Shown in pieces: positions 50,685 to 59,798 of a DNA stretch of 64,000 bases. Numbering within the stretch: the first letter of the stretch is position 1; every line of letters starts with the position of its first letter. The position numbers and the translations under genes are program-made. Where the stretch lies: NCBI RefSeq assembly GCF_900101785.1, contig NZ_LT629688.1, positions 4,397,689-4,461,688 on the forward strand, in the 5' to 3' direction. The notes beneath the pieces were generated by a model, which was not told the DNA's origin, searched no databases, and worked only from the letters and a program-made list of their open reading frames with translations. Source of the stretch: Auraticoccus monumenti. GTDB taxonomy: Bacteria > Actinomycetota > Actinomycetes > Propionibacteriales > Propionibacteriaceae.

Positions 50685-51893
50685 GTGTGCGGCCACGTGA
50701 ATTCCGTTCCCGCAGACGGTGATGACACCCACGCAGGATGGCCTGAACGCATCTACTTGTCCCCGCCTGACGTGGGTGTGGCCGAAGAAGCCGCAGTCAT
50801 CCGGGCGATCAGGTCTGGATGGGTAGCGCCGCTCGGCCCAGACGTGGACGCGTTCGAGCAAGAACTTGCACAGGCCACCGGCCGCAAGCATGCGGTCGCA
50901 CTCTCTTCGGGTACCGCCGCCCTGCATCTGTCGCTGTTGAACCTCGGTGTTGGGCCCGGTGATGTTGTCATCACGGCCAGCATGACCTTTGCGGCCACGG
51001 CCAACGCCATCACCTACACCGGCGCGACACCCGTCTTCGTGGATTCCGACGTCACTGGGTGCATCGACCCCGACCTCCTAGCCAGCGCACTCGAGGACCA
51101 GGTCGCCCGTCGAGGCGACGTCGCGGCGATCGTCCCCGTCGATCTGCTAGGACAGGTGGCGGACTACAGGCGGATCGACGAGGTGGCCGCACAGCACGGG
51201 GTTCCGGTTGTCGCTGACGCGGCCGAGTCGTTCGGAGCACGACGCGGAGGTCGACCCGCCGGCAGCGCCGGGGTTGCGGCGGCGCTGTCGTTCAACGGGA
51301 ACAAGATCATGACTACGTCGGGCGGCGGCGCGCTGGTTACCGACAACGAGGAGTTCGCCGCTCGCGCTCGCTACCTCGCGACCCAGGCCCGTCAGCCGTT
51401 GCCGCACTACGAACACATCGACATCGGATACAACTACCGGTTGTCCAACCTGCTGGCGGCCTTGGGGCGTGCTCAGCTCGTGCGGCTGGAGTCCATGATC
51501 CAACGGCGTCGGTCCTGGCGTCGTCACTACGGTGAAGTTTTCGCGCACGTCGACGGAGTGAGGATCCTCGGCGCTACCGGGTGGGCCGACGAGTCCGTGG
51601 ACCGGGATAACTATTGGTTGACCTGCATCATGGTTGACCCGGTGGCGGCCGGGTGGTCAACGCAAGAACTGCACCAGTGGTTGACCGAACGCAACATCGA
51701 GGCTCGGCCCATGTGGAAGCCGATGCACCAGCAGCCGGTGTTCGCCGCCGCGCCATCCTACATCACCGGGGTGAGCGACGCCATGTTCGCCACCGGGCTC
51801 TCGCTGCCGAGCGGTTCGGCCCTGACCGAGGCACAGTTCGACCGCATCACTTGTTCGATCAGTGAATTCCTCCGAAGAGTGCCGCGGCGATGA
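50685..51893 (+). CDS. DegT/DnrJ/EryC1-type sugar aminotransferase (PglE-like)
   Basis: A 402-residue PLP enzyme. ALSSGTAALHLSLLNLGVGPGD opens the fold. The PLP Lys is in LSFNGNKIMTTSGGGALVT, close to the Campylobacter PglE sequence around its Lys. IGYNYRLSNLLAALGRAQ and a late RPMWKPMHQQPVF are typical. It would aminate C4 of the 4-keto sugar made by the PglF-like dehydratase. GTG 50685 has GGAAG 4 nt upstream. First gene of the rightward operon; its 3' end overlaps the next gene by 4 nt. Confidence 0.92.
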   Translation: MCGHVNSVPADGDDTHAGWPERIYLSPPDVGVAEEAAVIRAIRSGWVAPLGPDVDAFEQELAQATGRKHAVALSSGTAALHLSLLNLGVGPGDVVITASMTFAATANAITYTGATPVFVDSDVTGCIDPDLLASALEDQVARRGDVAAIVPVDLLGQVADYRRIDEVAAQHGVPVVADAAESFGARRGGRPAGSAGVAAALSFNGNKIMTTSGGGALVTDNEEFAARARYLATQARQPLPHYEHIDIGYNYRLSNLLAALGRAQLVRLESMIQRRRSWRRHYGEVFAHVDGVRILGATGWADESVDRDNYWLTCIMVDPVAAGWSTQELHQWLTERNIEARPMWKPMHQQPVFAAAPSYITGVSDAMFATGLSLPSGSALTEAQFDRITCSISEFLRRVPRR

Positions 51894-52513
51894 CCCGATA
51901 CGACCGCAGCAAGCGAGCGCTGGATGTAGTCGGGGGTTGCATGGGCCTACTGGTCACCGCCCCACTCCAGCTTGCCATCGCCACAGCTGTCCGGACACAA
52001 CTCGGCGCACCCGTACTCTTCCGGCAGAGACGTCCCGGTCGAGAGGGGGAAGACTTCTCCCTGCTCAAGTTCCGAACGATGTTGCCAGTAGATGAATTGC
52101 GACATCAGGTGCGCGACGCGGATCGGATGACCAAGTTGGGGCGCTTCCTACGAGCTACGAGTCTCGACGAGCTGCCAAGCCTGTGGAACGTCATCGTAGG
52201 GGACATGAGTTTCGTCGGCCCGCGGCCTCTGCTGACGGAGTACCTTGACCTGTACACGCCCTTCCAGGCCCGACGACACGAGGTTCGACCCGGGATCACC
52301 GGGCTGGCGCAGGTGGCTGGACGCAATCGGGTGAGCTGGGAGGACCGTTTCGTCCTGGACGTTGAGTACGTCGAGCGCCGGTCATTCTGGCTGGACGCGA
52401 GCATTCTGTGCCGGACGGTGGTCACTGTCGCTTCTGGCCGGGGCGTCACTTCCGCAGACCACGTGACTGCGGAGCCCTTTCGTGGTTCAAGTCAGGCCGG
52501 GACAGCAACGTGA
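51890..52513 (+). CDS. Phosphoglycosyltransferase (PglC-like bacterial sugar transferase)
   Basis: A 207-residue monotopic membrane enzyme. It has an N-terminal re-entrant hydrophobic helix (KRALDVVGGCMGLLVTAPLQ), then LLKFRTM, the catalytic Asp-Glu in ATSLDELPSLWNVIVGDMSF, and VGPRPLL with RPGITGLAQVAGRN. It moves phospho-sugar from a UDP-sugar to undecaprenyl phosphate, the first membrane step of glycan assembly. The small PglC-type size (no N-terminal membrane domain) fits bacillosamine systems. Confidence 0.93.
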   Translation: MTRYDRSKRALDVVGGCMGLLVTAPLQLAIATAVRTQLGAPVLFRQRRPGREGEDFSLLKFRTMLPVDELRHQVRDADRMTKLGRFLRATSLDELPSLWNVIVGDMSFVGPRPLLTEYLDLYTPFQARRHEVRPGITGLAQVAGRNRVSWEDRFVLDVEYVERRSFWLDASILCRTVVTVASGRGVTSADHVTAEPFRGSSQAGTAT

Positions 52514-53154
52514 GCAGCCCGCTGGTCATCGTCGGGGCAGGCGGCGTAGGACGCGAGATCGTTGAGCTGGTGAGCGCGATCAACCGGTACCACGGCCACG
52601 CCCATGAGCTGCGTGGAGTGGTTGACGATTCCCTCTCCCCCGCCAATGCCCGCCGTCTGGCGGCCGCTGGCGTTCCGTTCCTAGGACGAATCGCCGACCT
52701 CCCTGGCAGGGAGGCGGTGGCATGCAACTTCGTAGTAGGCATCGCCAACCCCCAGGTCAGACGCACCCTGAGCGGCATCATGATCGACAAGGGTCATAGC
52801 CCCGTCGTGCTGGTGCATCCTGACGCAACACTCGGAAGGAGCGTCCACCTGGAGCCCGGCGCCGTGATCTGCGCCGGGGCGCGTCTGACGGCGAACATCC
52901 TTGTCGGAGAGCACGTGAACGTGCACGTCAACGCCACGGTCGGGCACGATTCCCGACTCGGGGCCTATGCGTCGCTCTACCCGCAGGCCGCGGTCTCCGG
53001 GGATTGCCGGATCGGCGCCAGTGCAACGGTAGGGGCCTCCGCCACCGTCCTGCAGGGCCTCTCAGTCGGTACGCAGGCGTTCGTTGGCGCGGGGGCTGTA
53101 GTTGTCCGCGACGTCCCCGACCGTCTTGTGGTCAAGGGCGTACCAGCCCGGTGA
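52510..53154 (+). CDS. PglD-like sugar N-acetyltransferase
   Basis: A 214-residue protein of the NeuD/PglD family. A Rossmann-like N-terminal domain (VIVGAGGVGREIVELVSAI) binds the UDP-sugar. The C-terminal left-handed beta-helix contains VHVNATVGHDSRLGAYASLY, with the likely general-base His, and GASATVLQGLSVGTQAFVGA. It would acetylate the C4 amine made by the PglE-like aminotransferase. GTG 52510 overlaps the PglC-like gene stop (GTGA). Confidence 0.9.
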   Translation: MSSPLVIVGAGGVGREIVELVSAINRYHGHAHELRGVVDDSLSPANARRLAAAGVPFLGRIADLPGREAVACNFVVGIANPQVRRTLSGIMIDKGHSPVVLVHPDATLGRSVHLEPGAVICAGARLTANILVGEHVNVHVNATVGHDSRLGAYASLYPQAAVSGDCRIGASATVGASATVLQGLSVGTQAFVGAGAVVVRDVPDRLVVKGVPAR

Positions 53155-54308
53155 GGCACCTGGTGGTCGCGGTCAAGACGGTCGAGGGCGGCCTATGGGT
53201 GCTACCGCAGGTCCGGGAGGCCTGCCGTCGGGGAGCGAAGGTCACGGTCATCACGCCAACAGGCGAAGGGCGTCTCACCCGGGCCCTCGCCCAGCTCGCG
53301 AAAGAGGAGCCGGGCGTCACGCATGTACCGTCGCCATACGACTTCACCTTTCGCCGCCCCTGGCGCGTGCCCGTCGGACTGTTCCGACTGCGTCGCCTCT
53401 TGCGGCGCCTCAACCCTGATGCGGTCCTCTATCATCTGTACGCCACCGCACTCGCTGTTCGGCTCGCCACGCTGGGACTTCAATTGCGTCGCGTGTACAT
53501 GGTGGCGGGGCCCTTGTATCTCGATGCCCCGCTGATCCGGTGGGTCGAACGATTCCTCTCCCGGCTTGATGACGTGATCATCTGCGGCAGCGAACACACC
53601 CGGCGTCGCTACCTCGCCCTCGGGCTTCCGCCGGACCGACTGCGGGCGATCCCCTACGGTGTCGACCTCTCCGCGTACGAGCAGGCCCCCGCAGAGGCCG
53701 TCCACCGAGAGCGTCTAGGGCTGAAGGCTCATTCCTTTGTCGCCGTGATGGTGGCCTACGTCTACGCCCCCAAGCGCATCGTGCACCGAGGTGAGGGCAT
53801 CAAGGGTCACCGCCACCTGCTCGAGGCCTGGCAAGTTTTTCACGCGCAGCACCCGGAAACGGAACTGCTTCTGGTAGGTAGCGGATTCGACTCCGCTGGC
53901 GAACATCACCGTCAGCACCTGAAGGACATCTTCATGTCCGGCAGCCAGTCGCACGGGATCCATTGGCTGGACTCAGTCGAGGACGTACGCGATGCCTATG
54001 GTGTTGCCGACGTCAGCGTCAGTCCGTCGCTTTCGGAGAATCACGGCGCGGTGCTGGAAGCGTCGTCTATGGGGGTGCCCAGCATCGTCAGCGACGCCGG
54101 CGCGCTGCCTGAGACGGTGAGCAGCGCATCCGGATGGATCTTCCACGCGGGAGACACCCTGGAGCTGGGCCACCGCTTGGAGGCCGCCTTCGCCGAGTGG
54201 AAGTCAGTTGGCCTTGAGCGGCGCGGCCAGTACGCCCGAGAGCTGATGGTCGAACGGTTCGACCTGTCGGCACTGGTGCGCCTCGTCATCGACTGCACCG
54301 ATGTCTAG
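53151..54308 (+). CDS. GT4 family glycosyltransferase
   Basis: A 385-residue GT-B enzyme. The N-terminal acceptor domain starts HLVVAVKTVEGGLWVLPQVR. The donor domain has RAIPYGVDLSAYEQAP, ETELLLVGSGFDSAGEHH and SLSENHGAVLEASSMGVPSI (EX7E-like). It adds a sugar to the lipid-linked glycan. GTG 53151 overlaps the acetyltransferase stop and its own end overlaps the flippase start. Confidence 0.9.
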   Translation: MRHLVVAVKTVEGGLWVLPQVREACRRGAKVTVITPTGEGRLTRALAQLAKEEPGVTHVPSPYDFTFRRPWRVPVGLFRLRRLLRRLNPDAVLYHLYATALAVRLATLGLQLRRVYMVAGPLYLDAPLIRWVERFLSRLDDVIICGSEHTRRRYLALGLPPDRLRAIPYGVDLSAYEQAPAEAVHRERLGLKAHSFVAVMVAYVYAPKRIVHRGEGIKGHRHLLEAWQVFHAQHPETELLLVGSGFDSAGEHHRQHLKDIFMSGSQSHGIHWLDSVEDVRDAYGVADVSVSPSLSENHGAVLEASSMGVPSIVSDAGALPETVSSASGWIFHAGDTLELGHRLEAAFAEWKSVGLERRGQYARELMVERFDLSALVRLVIDCTDV

Positions 54309-55584
54309 GCCTTCACGGCTGGTTCAGCAGTCGGCCCGCACTGCAGTGTGGGCCGTGGTCGGCGTCGCATGTTCGCTGCTCTCCGGAATCGCGACTGCCC
54401 GCATGCTCGGGGCCAGCGACCGGGGAACCCTGGCAGTGGCGCTGACCGTGGTGGGTCTACTCTCACTCATCGGGGCGCTGGGTAGCAATGTCGCCTTCCG
54501 AATGCTGCTCCCTAGCGACGGCCGAGTCACCATCGCCGCCTTCGGCCGACTGACGACCAAGTTGGCACTCCCGAACGTGGCGGCTCTCTTGATCCTGATG
54601 GTCGTCTTCTCTCACCGCGTCGATCGCCAGCTCTCCGATCCAGTCATCCTTGTATGCGTGGCCGTGCTCGGTGTGACGATGTTCTTCTCCAACCAGGTGC
54701 TTGACTGCTTCAATGCCCTTCACCAGTCTCACCGCGCCGCTCGACTTAATGCCCTTGGAGCCTTGTCGACGGCGATCCTGAACCTTCTGTGCTGGATAGC
54801 AGGCTTCACCCTCACCGCGGCACTACTCTGCTACGCGGCCGGATTCGCGCTTCGCACCGGCATCGGCCTCATCTTGTTGCACCGGGCACCGGAGACGCGA
54901 CACACCGAAGAAGGCCCCGGAGGTCAGTTGCTGATGCTGTCAGCTGGATTGCCGCTGATGGGTGGAAACCTAGGTCAACTGGTGATGCTGCGGCTGGATC
55001 AGGTGCTGGTTGGCGTGCTCCTGGGGAGTTCCGCAGCAGGAATCTACGCGGTGGCCAGCATCCCCGCCGGCGTGCTGGCCGTGGTGTCGAGTGCAATTGG
55101 GCAGGTGGTGTTGGCTGAGGCCGCGCGCGGACTGCTGAGCAAGGGAGCCCTGGTGCGGCTGACCCTTCAGGCGTCGGGACTCACCCTTGCTCTAGCCGTT
55201 ACCGGGGCTGCGTTGGCGCCTTGGCTCTTGCCGCTCCTCTTCGGGGCCGAGTTCAGCGACTCAACGCGGACCGCGCAGGTGCTTCTTTTCGCGCAGGTCG
55301 CACTCGCCCCCTTCCTCATCCTCAACAGAGCGGCAGTCGGCTACGGGATGGTCAGATGGTCAGGGTTGACTGGCTTGGCAGGCGCGGTGACGCTCATCGT
55401 GACGGTGCTGCTGCTGGTTCCCCAGTTCGGTGTGGTGGGGGCCGGAGGCGCAGCCACTCTCACGTTTGCTGTTGCGACGACGGTGACCGCCGTGGGTCTT
55501 GCCGTGCGGCGACCTTGGGCCCATGGCTCGGAGCACCAGCGTGCCCGTGGCCGTGAGGAATCGGCCCCTCCGGCCACGATGTGA
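54301..55584 (+). CDS. Wzx-like polysaccharide flippase
   Basis: A 427-residue protein with about 12 transmembrane helices of the MOP exporter superfamily. It begins with RTAVWAVVGVACSLLSGIATARMLGASDRG, the usual opening of these flippases (shown in part), and has a central MGGNLGQLVMLRLDQVLVG. It moves undecaprenyl-linked repeat units across the membrane to the Wzy-like polymerase. Last gene of the rightward operon; the second IS3 element lies about 300 bp downstream. Confidence 0.88.
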   Translation: MSRPSRLVQQSARTAVWAVVGVACSLLSGIATARMLGASDRGTLAVALTVVGLLSLIGALGSNVAFRMLLPSDGRVTIAAFGRLTTKLALPNVAALLILMVVFSHRVDRQLSDPVILVCVAVLGVTMFFSNQVLDCFNALHQSHRAARLNALGALSTAILNLLCWIAGFTLTAALLCYAAGFALRTGIGLILLHRAPETRHTEEGPGGQLLMLSAGLPLMGGNLGQLVMLRLDQVLVGVLLGSSAAGIYAVASIPAGVLAVVSSAIGQVVLAEAARGLLSKGALVRLTLQASGLTLALAVTGAALAPWLLPLLFGAEFSDSTRTAQVLLFAQVALAPFLILNRAAVGYGMVRWSGLTGLAGAVTLIVTVLLLVPQFGVVGAGGAATLTFAVATTVTAVGLAVRRPWAHGSEHQRARGREESAPPATM

Positions 55585-55881
55585 CTTAAAGCGGTCATCA
55601 CTTCCGCCACCCGCATCGGACCAGCATCGAGTGCAACAGCGAGCGTAACCATGATCGACGCCATAGAGCACACCTGTCGCTGTACTCGTCGACGCGCTTG
55701 TCGCCTTCGCATACTTGGCATCGTTCCCATGGCCGCGCGCCGCGCGGGAAGCCGAAACCTAGGTCGGGTGGTGGGTTCACCGCTACGGCTGCACCGGCGC
55801 GCCGCGCCGGACGCATTATCGGAGCTGAGCCCGAGCAAAGCCCGCCGCGTCGCGGGCGCACGGCCTGCCGGAGGGCGTCTG
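55585..55881. other. Intergenic region with two GC palindromes
   Basis: No gene is supported here. Two near-perfect palindromes, 55733-55747 (CCGCGCG-C-CGCGCGG) and 55794-55810 (CCGGCGCG-C-CGCGCCGG), lie between the flippase and the IS3 element and could terminate the flippase transcript. Confidence 0.55.
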
Positions 55882-55949
55882 GGACTGCTGAGAGTTCGGT
55901 TGTCACCTGACCTGTGGCGATGGGAGTCGCCGCTGGAAGGATGTCGACC

Positions 55950-56249
55950 ATGCCCGCTCCCCATCCCAAGGAGTTCCGCGACGACGTCGTCGCTGTCGCA
56001 CGGCGCGGTGAAGCACCGATCGCTCAGATCGCCAAGGACTTCGGGATCAGCGAGTCCTGCCTGCGCAACTGGCTGACCAAGGCCGATGTGGAGGACGGCG
56101 TGAAGCCCGGTGTCACCACCGCAGAGAACGTCGAGCTACGCGAGGCCCGCCGCAAGATCCGCCTGCTCGAGCAGGAGAACGAGGTCTTACGCAGAGCCGC
56201 GGCCTACCTGTCACAGGCGAACCTGAAACTGGGCCAGTCCCCAAAATGA
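55950..56249 (+). CDS. IS3-family transposase OrfA (second element)
   Basis: A 99-residue protein that is close to the OrfA at 41905 (same HTH DFGISESCLRNWL and leucine-zipper-like helix LLEQENEVLRRAAAYLSQAN). ATG 55950 lies 9 nt after GGAAGG. Its 3' end has C_CCA_AAA before TGA (56240-56246), a -1 slippery heptamer as in the other element. Confidence 0.9.
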   Translation: MPAPHPKEFRDDVVAVARRGEAPIAQIAKDFGISESCLRNWLTKADVEDGVKPGVTTAENVELREARRKIRLLEQENEVLRRAAAYLSQANLKLGQSPK

Positions 56250-57122
56250 CGTTCCCGCTGGTCCGTGACCTTGCCGCTGACGGAGTACCCGTCGCGGTGA
56301 CCCGTCGGGTGCTGGGCTTCTCTCGCCAGGCGTTCTACGCCTGGGACAACCACCCGATCAGCGATCGAGATCTCAGCGACGCCTACCTGACCAACGCCGC
56401 CATCGAGATCCACGTTGAGGACCCCGAGTACGGCTACCGGTTCGTGGCCGACGAGCTCGCCACCGCCGGCCACGCCGCCTCCGAGCGCAGGATCTGGCGA
56501 CTGTGCTCCACAGCCGAGATCTTCTCCACCCACAGCCGCCGGCGCGGGCCGGCCAAGCGTCCCGGTCCACCGGTCCACGACGACCTGGTGCAACGCGACT
56601 TCACCGCAGACGCGCCCAACCAGCTGTGGCTGACCGACATCACCGAGCACCACACCGACGAGGGCAAGCTCTACCTCTGCGCGGTCAAGGACGTGTTCTC
56701 CGCGCGCATCGTGGGCTACTCGATCGATGCCCGGATATAGACCCGCATCGCCGTGAACGCGCTGTCCAGCGCTGTGAGTCGGCGCGGCGGCAGCGTCGCG
56801 GTGTCAGGCTGCACGCTCCACTCCGACCGAGGTAGCCAGTTCAGGTCCAGGCGATTCGTCGAGGCGCTCAAGCACCACGGCCTGACCGGGTCGATGGGGC
56901 GCGTGGGCGCAGCCGGTGACAACGCGGCGATTGGAGTCGTTCTTCGCACTGCCACAGAAGAACGTCCTCAATCGGCAGCGTTGGCGCACCCGCCAAGAGC
57001 TCCGGCTCGCGATCGTGACCTGGATCGAACGGACCTACCACCGCCGACGCCGACAACGCACCCTCGGCAAGCTCACCCCGATCGAGTTTGAGACCATCTA
57101 CGCAGCCGCTGACGCGGCCTGA
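56246..57122 (+). pseudogene. Broken IS3 transposase OrfB
   Basis: The frame starts as in the intact OrfB (TFPLVRDLAADGVPVAVTRR, WLTDITEHHTDEGKLYLCAV) but a TAG at 56738-56740 interrupts it where the intact copy has an Arg/Ser region. A second lesion is one extra T at 56931-56932 inside the DNAA-ESFF motif, which shifts the frame before the catalytic Glu. The C-terminal part (ESFFALPQKNVLNRQRW) is readable in another frame to 57122. OrfAB cannot be made. Confidence 0.88.
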
Positions 57123-57163
57123 ACCCCACTCACCAAGAGTGACAACCAGACCGTCAGCAGTCC

Positions 57164-57448
57164 TCTGGCTCAGGGCCGAGCGTCCACGTGCCGCCGGAAG
57201 TTCTCGGGGTGACGCTCGAAAGAAGTGCCGACGACGCAGGCAAGTGCGTCTTGGTCCCATCCGCACCAGCTCAACGGTCGGCCGTGATCGGCGTGCATGA
57301 GTCCACTTCGGGGACACCTGAGGGGGCGAAACGGGCCCTTGAGTACCTTCGCAGATCACTTCCGGGTTCCAACTTCACACGTGCGGCACCACAATCACGT
57401 TCACCCTGACTACACCTTGGTATGGGAAGGCGTGGTACGACGAGCGCG
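57164..57448. other. Region between IS3 element and FkbM gene
   Basis: About 285 bp. An open frame at 57188-57409 exists, but I see no family features and no ribosome site, so I do not call it. It may be debris from the IS insertion. Confidence 0.45.
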
Positions 57449-58153
57449 CTATACCCTTTCACCCTTGGCCACGTCAACATCGCTTCGGAGAAGCCGCTGC
57501 TTCAGCGGATACAACCGTCTTCGTACAGCGTGTTCTCGACGGCGTAGCACTTTGAACCGTAGGTCGCGTGTCCGGCGGTTACCCTCCACCCACTGAAGCC
57601 AGTTTCGCGTCCCCCGGATCACCCCTCCGAACTGAATCTCCTCCGCCGACTGGAAGTCGACGCCGCTGGCCACCAGCTGGGCCCGAACGGCAGGCTCCCG
57701 ATGACTGAGGCTCGGCGCCTTCCGCACGTCGAAGTGCACCAGTAGGTGGTCGATCTTGGCGAGCTCACCCGATCCGAACAGTCGGTCGATCAGGTCCGCC
57801 TCAGCACCTTCGACGTTGATCTTCGCGTACACCTGGTCGCTGTCGCTCACGTTCTCAGCGAACCAGACCGCAGCGTCTCGGAACGCGCAGTCAGCCGAGT
57901 CTGTGATCGGGTTCTTGTCGAAAGCAGTCGACGCACCCACATCTCCAGGATTGTGCAGCGTCATCGTCGCGTCCTCGCTCCACAGTCCGAAACGGCAGAT
58001 CTCGACCCGCTCATCTGCCAGCGCCTCGATCCGCGGCCAGCACACAGGCGCCGGCTCGAAGCACACGATCCGGTCGAAATGCCACTTCGGATCTCGGACA
58101 ACCGCCAACGTCTCACCGATGTGAGCACCGATGTCCAAGAACACCTTCGCCAC
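57449..58153 (-). CDS. FkbM-family SAM-dependent methyltransferase
   Basis: A 234-residue protein. Motif I is KVFLDIGAHIGETLAVV, with a later VCFEPAPVCWPRIEAL and the FkbM signature YAKINVEGAEADLIDRLF. FkbM enzymes O-methylate small molecules or sugars; next to a glycan locus a sugar O-methyltransferase is likely. The GTG start at 58153 has TGAGG upstream. It points back toward the IS element, unlike the rightward operon. Confidence 0.88.
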   Translation of the reverse strand: MAKVFLDIGAHIGETLAVVRDPKWHFDRIVCFEPAPVCWPRIEALADERVEICRFGLWSEDATMTLHNPGDVGASTAFDKNPITDSADCAFRDAAVWFAENVSDSDQVYAKINVEGAEADLIDRLFGSGELAKIDHLLVHFDVRKAPSLSHREPAVRAQLVASGVDFQSAEEIQFGGVIRGTRNWLQWVEGNRRTRDLRFKVLRRREHAVRRRLYPLKQRLLRSDVDVAKGERV

Positions 58154-58420
58154 GAAACCTCATTTGGATAAGGCGAGGCCATGCGGAGGGACTTCGAGCA
58201 ACCCTGCGACCTCGCGAACGCTCCCCCGAGCAGTGGCTCGCAATCTACCATCTTGGGCGGAGCGGACCCGGATGAGACGTCGACCAATCGACGGGGTAGC
58301 ACCTACCCCTGACGTGTCGAACGTGCCGTCACAGGGGTGGCCGGAGACTTCAAGGCCCTAGGGGTCCGCACTCAAGACACCGGGGTCGACCTTCGGGAGC
58401 ATGTCGGCAAGTGATGAGCC

Positions 58421-58501
58421 GTCCGCTGAACGCGTGTTCGCGGTGCACCGGCACCCCACCCACTGGCGGCTGAGATCGACCGCGGTCACCTCAGCCGACG
58501 A
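58421..58501. other. 81-bp unpaired centre of the giant inverted repeat
   Basis: Bases 58421-58501 are the only part of the last 11 kb without a reverse-complement partner. They contain an imperfect inner palindrome at 58468-58496 (GGCTGA...GACCGCGGTC...TCAGCC). Confidence 0.85.
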
Positions 58502-58767
58502 GGCTCATCACTTGCCGACATGCTCCCGAAGGTCGACCCGGTGTCTTGAGTGCGGACCCCTAGGGCCTTGAAGTCTCCGGCCACCCCTGTGACGGCACGT
58601 TCGACACGTCAGGGGTAGGTGCTACCCCGTCGATTGGTCGACGTCTCATCCGGGTCCGCTCCGCCCAAGATGGTAGATTGCGAGCCACTGCTCGGGGGAG
58701 CGTTCGCGAGGTCGCAGGGTTGCTCGAAGTCCCTCCGCATGGCCTCGCCTTATCCAAATGAGGTTTC

Positions 58768-59472
58768 GTGGCGAAGGTGTTCTTGGACATCGGTGCTCAC
58801 ATCGGTGAGACGTTGGCGGTTGTCCGAGATCCGAAGTGGCATTTCGACCGGATCGTGTGCTTCGAGCCGGCGCCTGTGTGCTGGCCGCGGATCGAGGCGC
58901 TGGCAGATGAGCGGGTCGAGATCTGCCGTTTCGGACTGTGGAGCGAGGACGCGACGATGACGCTGCACAATCCTGGAGATGTGGGTGCGTCGACTGCTTT
59001 CGACAAGAACCCGATCACAGACTCGGCTGACTGCGCGTTCCGAGACGCTGCGGTCTGGTTCGCTGAGAACGTGAGCGACAGCGACCAGGTGTACGCGAAG
59101 ATCAACGTCGAAGGTGCTGAGGCGGACCTGATCGACCGACTGTTCGGATCGGGTGAGCTCGCCAAGATCGACCACCTACTGGTGCACTTCGACGTGCGGA
59201 AGGCGCCGAGCCTCAGTCATCGGGAGCCTGCCGTTCGGGCCCAGCTGGTGGCCAGCGGCGTCGACTTCCAGTCGGCGGAGGAGATTCAGTTCGGAGGGGT
59301 GATCCGGGGGACGCGAAACTGGCTTCAGTGGGTGGAGGGTAACCGCCGGACACGCGACCTACGGTTCAAAGTGCTACGCCGTCGAGAACACGCTGTACGA
59401 AGACGGTTGTATCCGCTGAAGCAGCGGCTTCTCCGAAGCGATGTTGACGTGGCCAAGGGTGAAAGGGTATAG
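58768..59472 (+). CDS. FkbM-family methyltransferase, mirror copy
   Basis: The 234-residue translation is identical to that of the gene at 57449-58153 on the other strand. It lies in the clean inner part of the right arm. If the inverted repeat is an assembly artefact, this gene does not exist separately. Confidence 0.6.
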   Translation: MAKVFLDIGAHIGETLAVVRDPKWHFDRIVCFEPAPVCWPRIEALADERVEICRFGLWSEDATMTLHNPGDVGASTAFDKNPITDSADCAFRDAAVWFAENVSDSDQVYAKINVEGAEADLIDRLFGSGELAKIDHLLVHFDVRKAPSLSHREPAVRAQLVASGVDFQSAEEIQFGGVIRGTRNWLQWVEGNRRTRDLRFKVLRRREHAVRRRLYPLKQRLLRSDVDVAKGERV

Positions 59473-59798
59473 CGCGCTCGTCGTACCACGCCTTCCCATA
59501 CCAAGGTGTAGTCAGGGTGAACGTGATTGTGGTGCCGCACGTGTGAAGTTGGAACCCGGAAGTGATCTGCGAAGGTACTCAAGGGCCCGTTTCGCCCCCT
59601 CAGGTGTCCCCGAAGTGGACTCATGCACGCCGATCACGGCCGACCGTTGAGCTGGTGCGGATGGGACCAAGACGCACTTGCCTGCGTCGTCGGCACTTCT
59701 TTCGAGCGTCACCCCGAGAACTTCCGGCGGCACGTGGACGCTCGGCCCTGAGCCAGAGGACTGCTGACGGTCTGGTTGTCACTCTTGGTGAGTGGGGT

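Larger units (their letters stand above)
55882..57163 (+). mobile_element. IS3-family insertion sequence, decayed (1282 bp)
   Basis: 25-bp terminal inverted repeats (55882-55906 and 57139-57163) share GGACTGCTGA and GGTTGTCAC around a 6-nt variable core. A 4-bp target duplication TCTG flanks it (55878-55881 and 57164-57167). orfA is intact, but orfB has a stop and a frameshift. It is related to, but distinct from, the element at 41836. Confidence 0.9.
52913..58420 (+). repeat. Left arm of the giant inverted repeat
   Basis: This stretch reappears in reverse complement at 58502-64000. Mapping is x to about 116921-x near the centre and slips to about 116913-x at the window end, because the right arm has net single-base losses. 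The arm may extend further left than 52913, since its partner runs out of the window. Confidence 0.97.

Noticed and set aside
57188..57409. 73-codon frame between the IS3 element and the FkbM gene
   Set aside because: Reads as plausible protein for a stretch, but has no recognisable domain, start signal or partner, and competes with other frames.
58131..58361. 76-codon frame present in both arms of the inverted repeat (also 58560-58790)
   Set aside because: No family features and no ribosome site; its duplication only reflects the inverted repeat.
58421..58501. Telomere or hairpin end of a linear chromosome
   Set aside because: The right arm shows error-like indels instead of independent divergence, and no telomere-protein genes or further terminal palindromes are seen. 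Kept only as an alternative to artefact.
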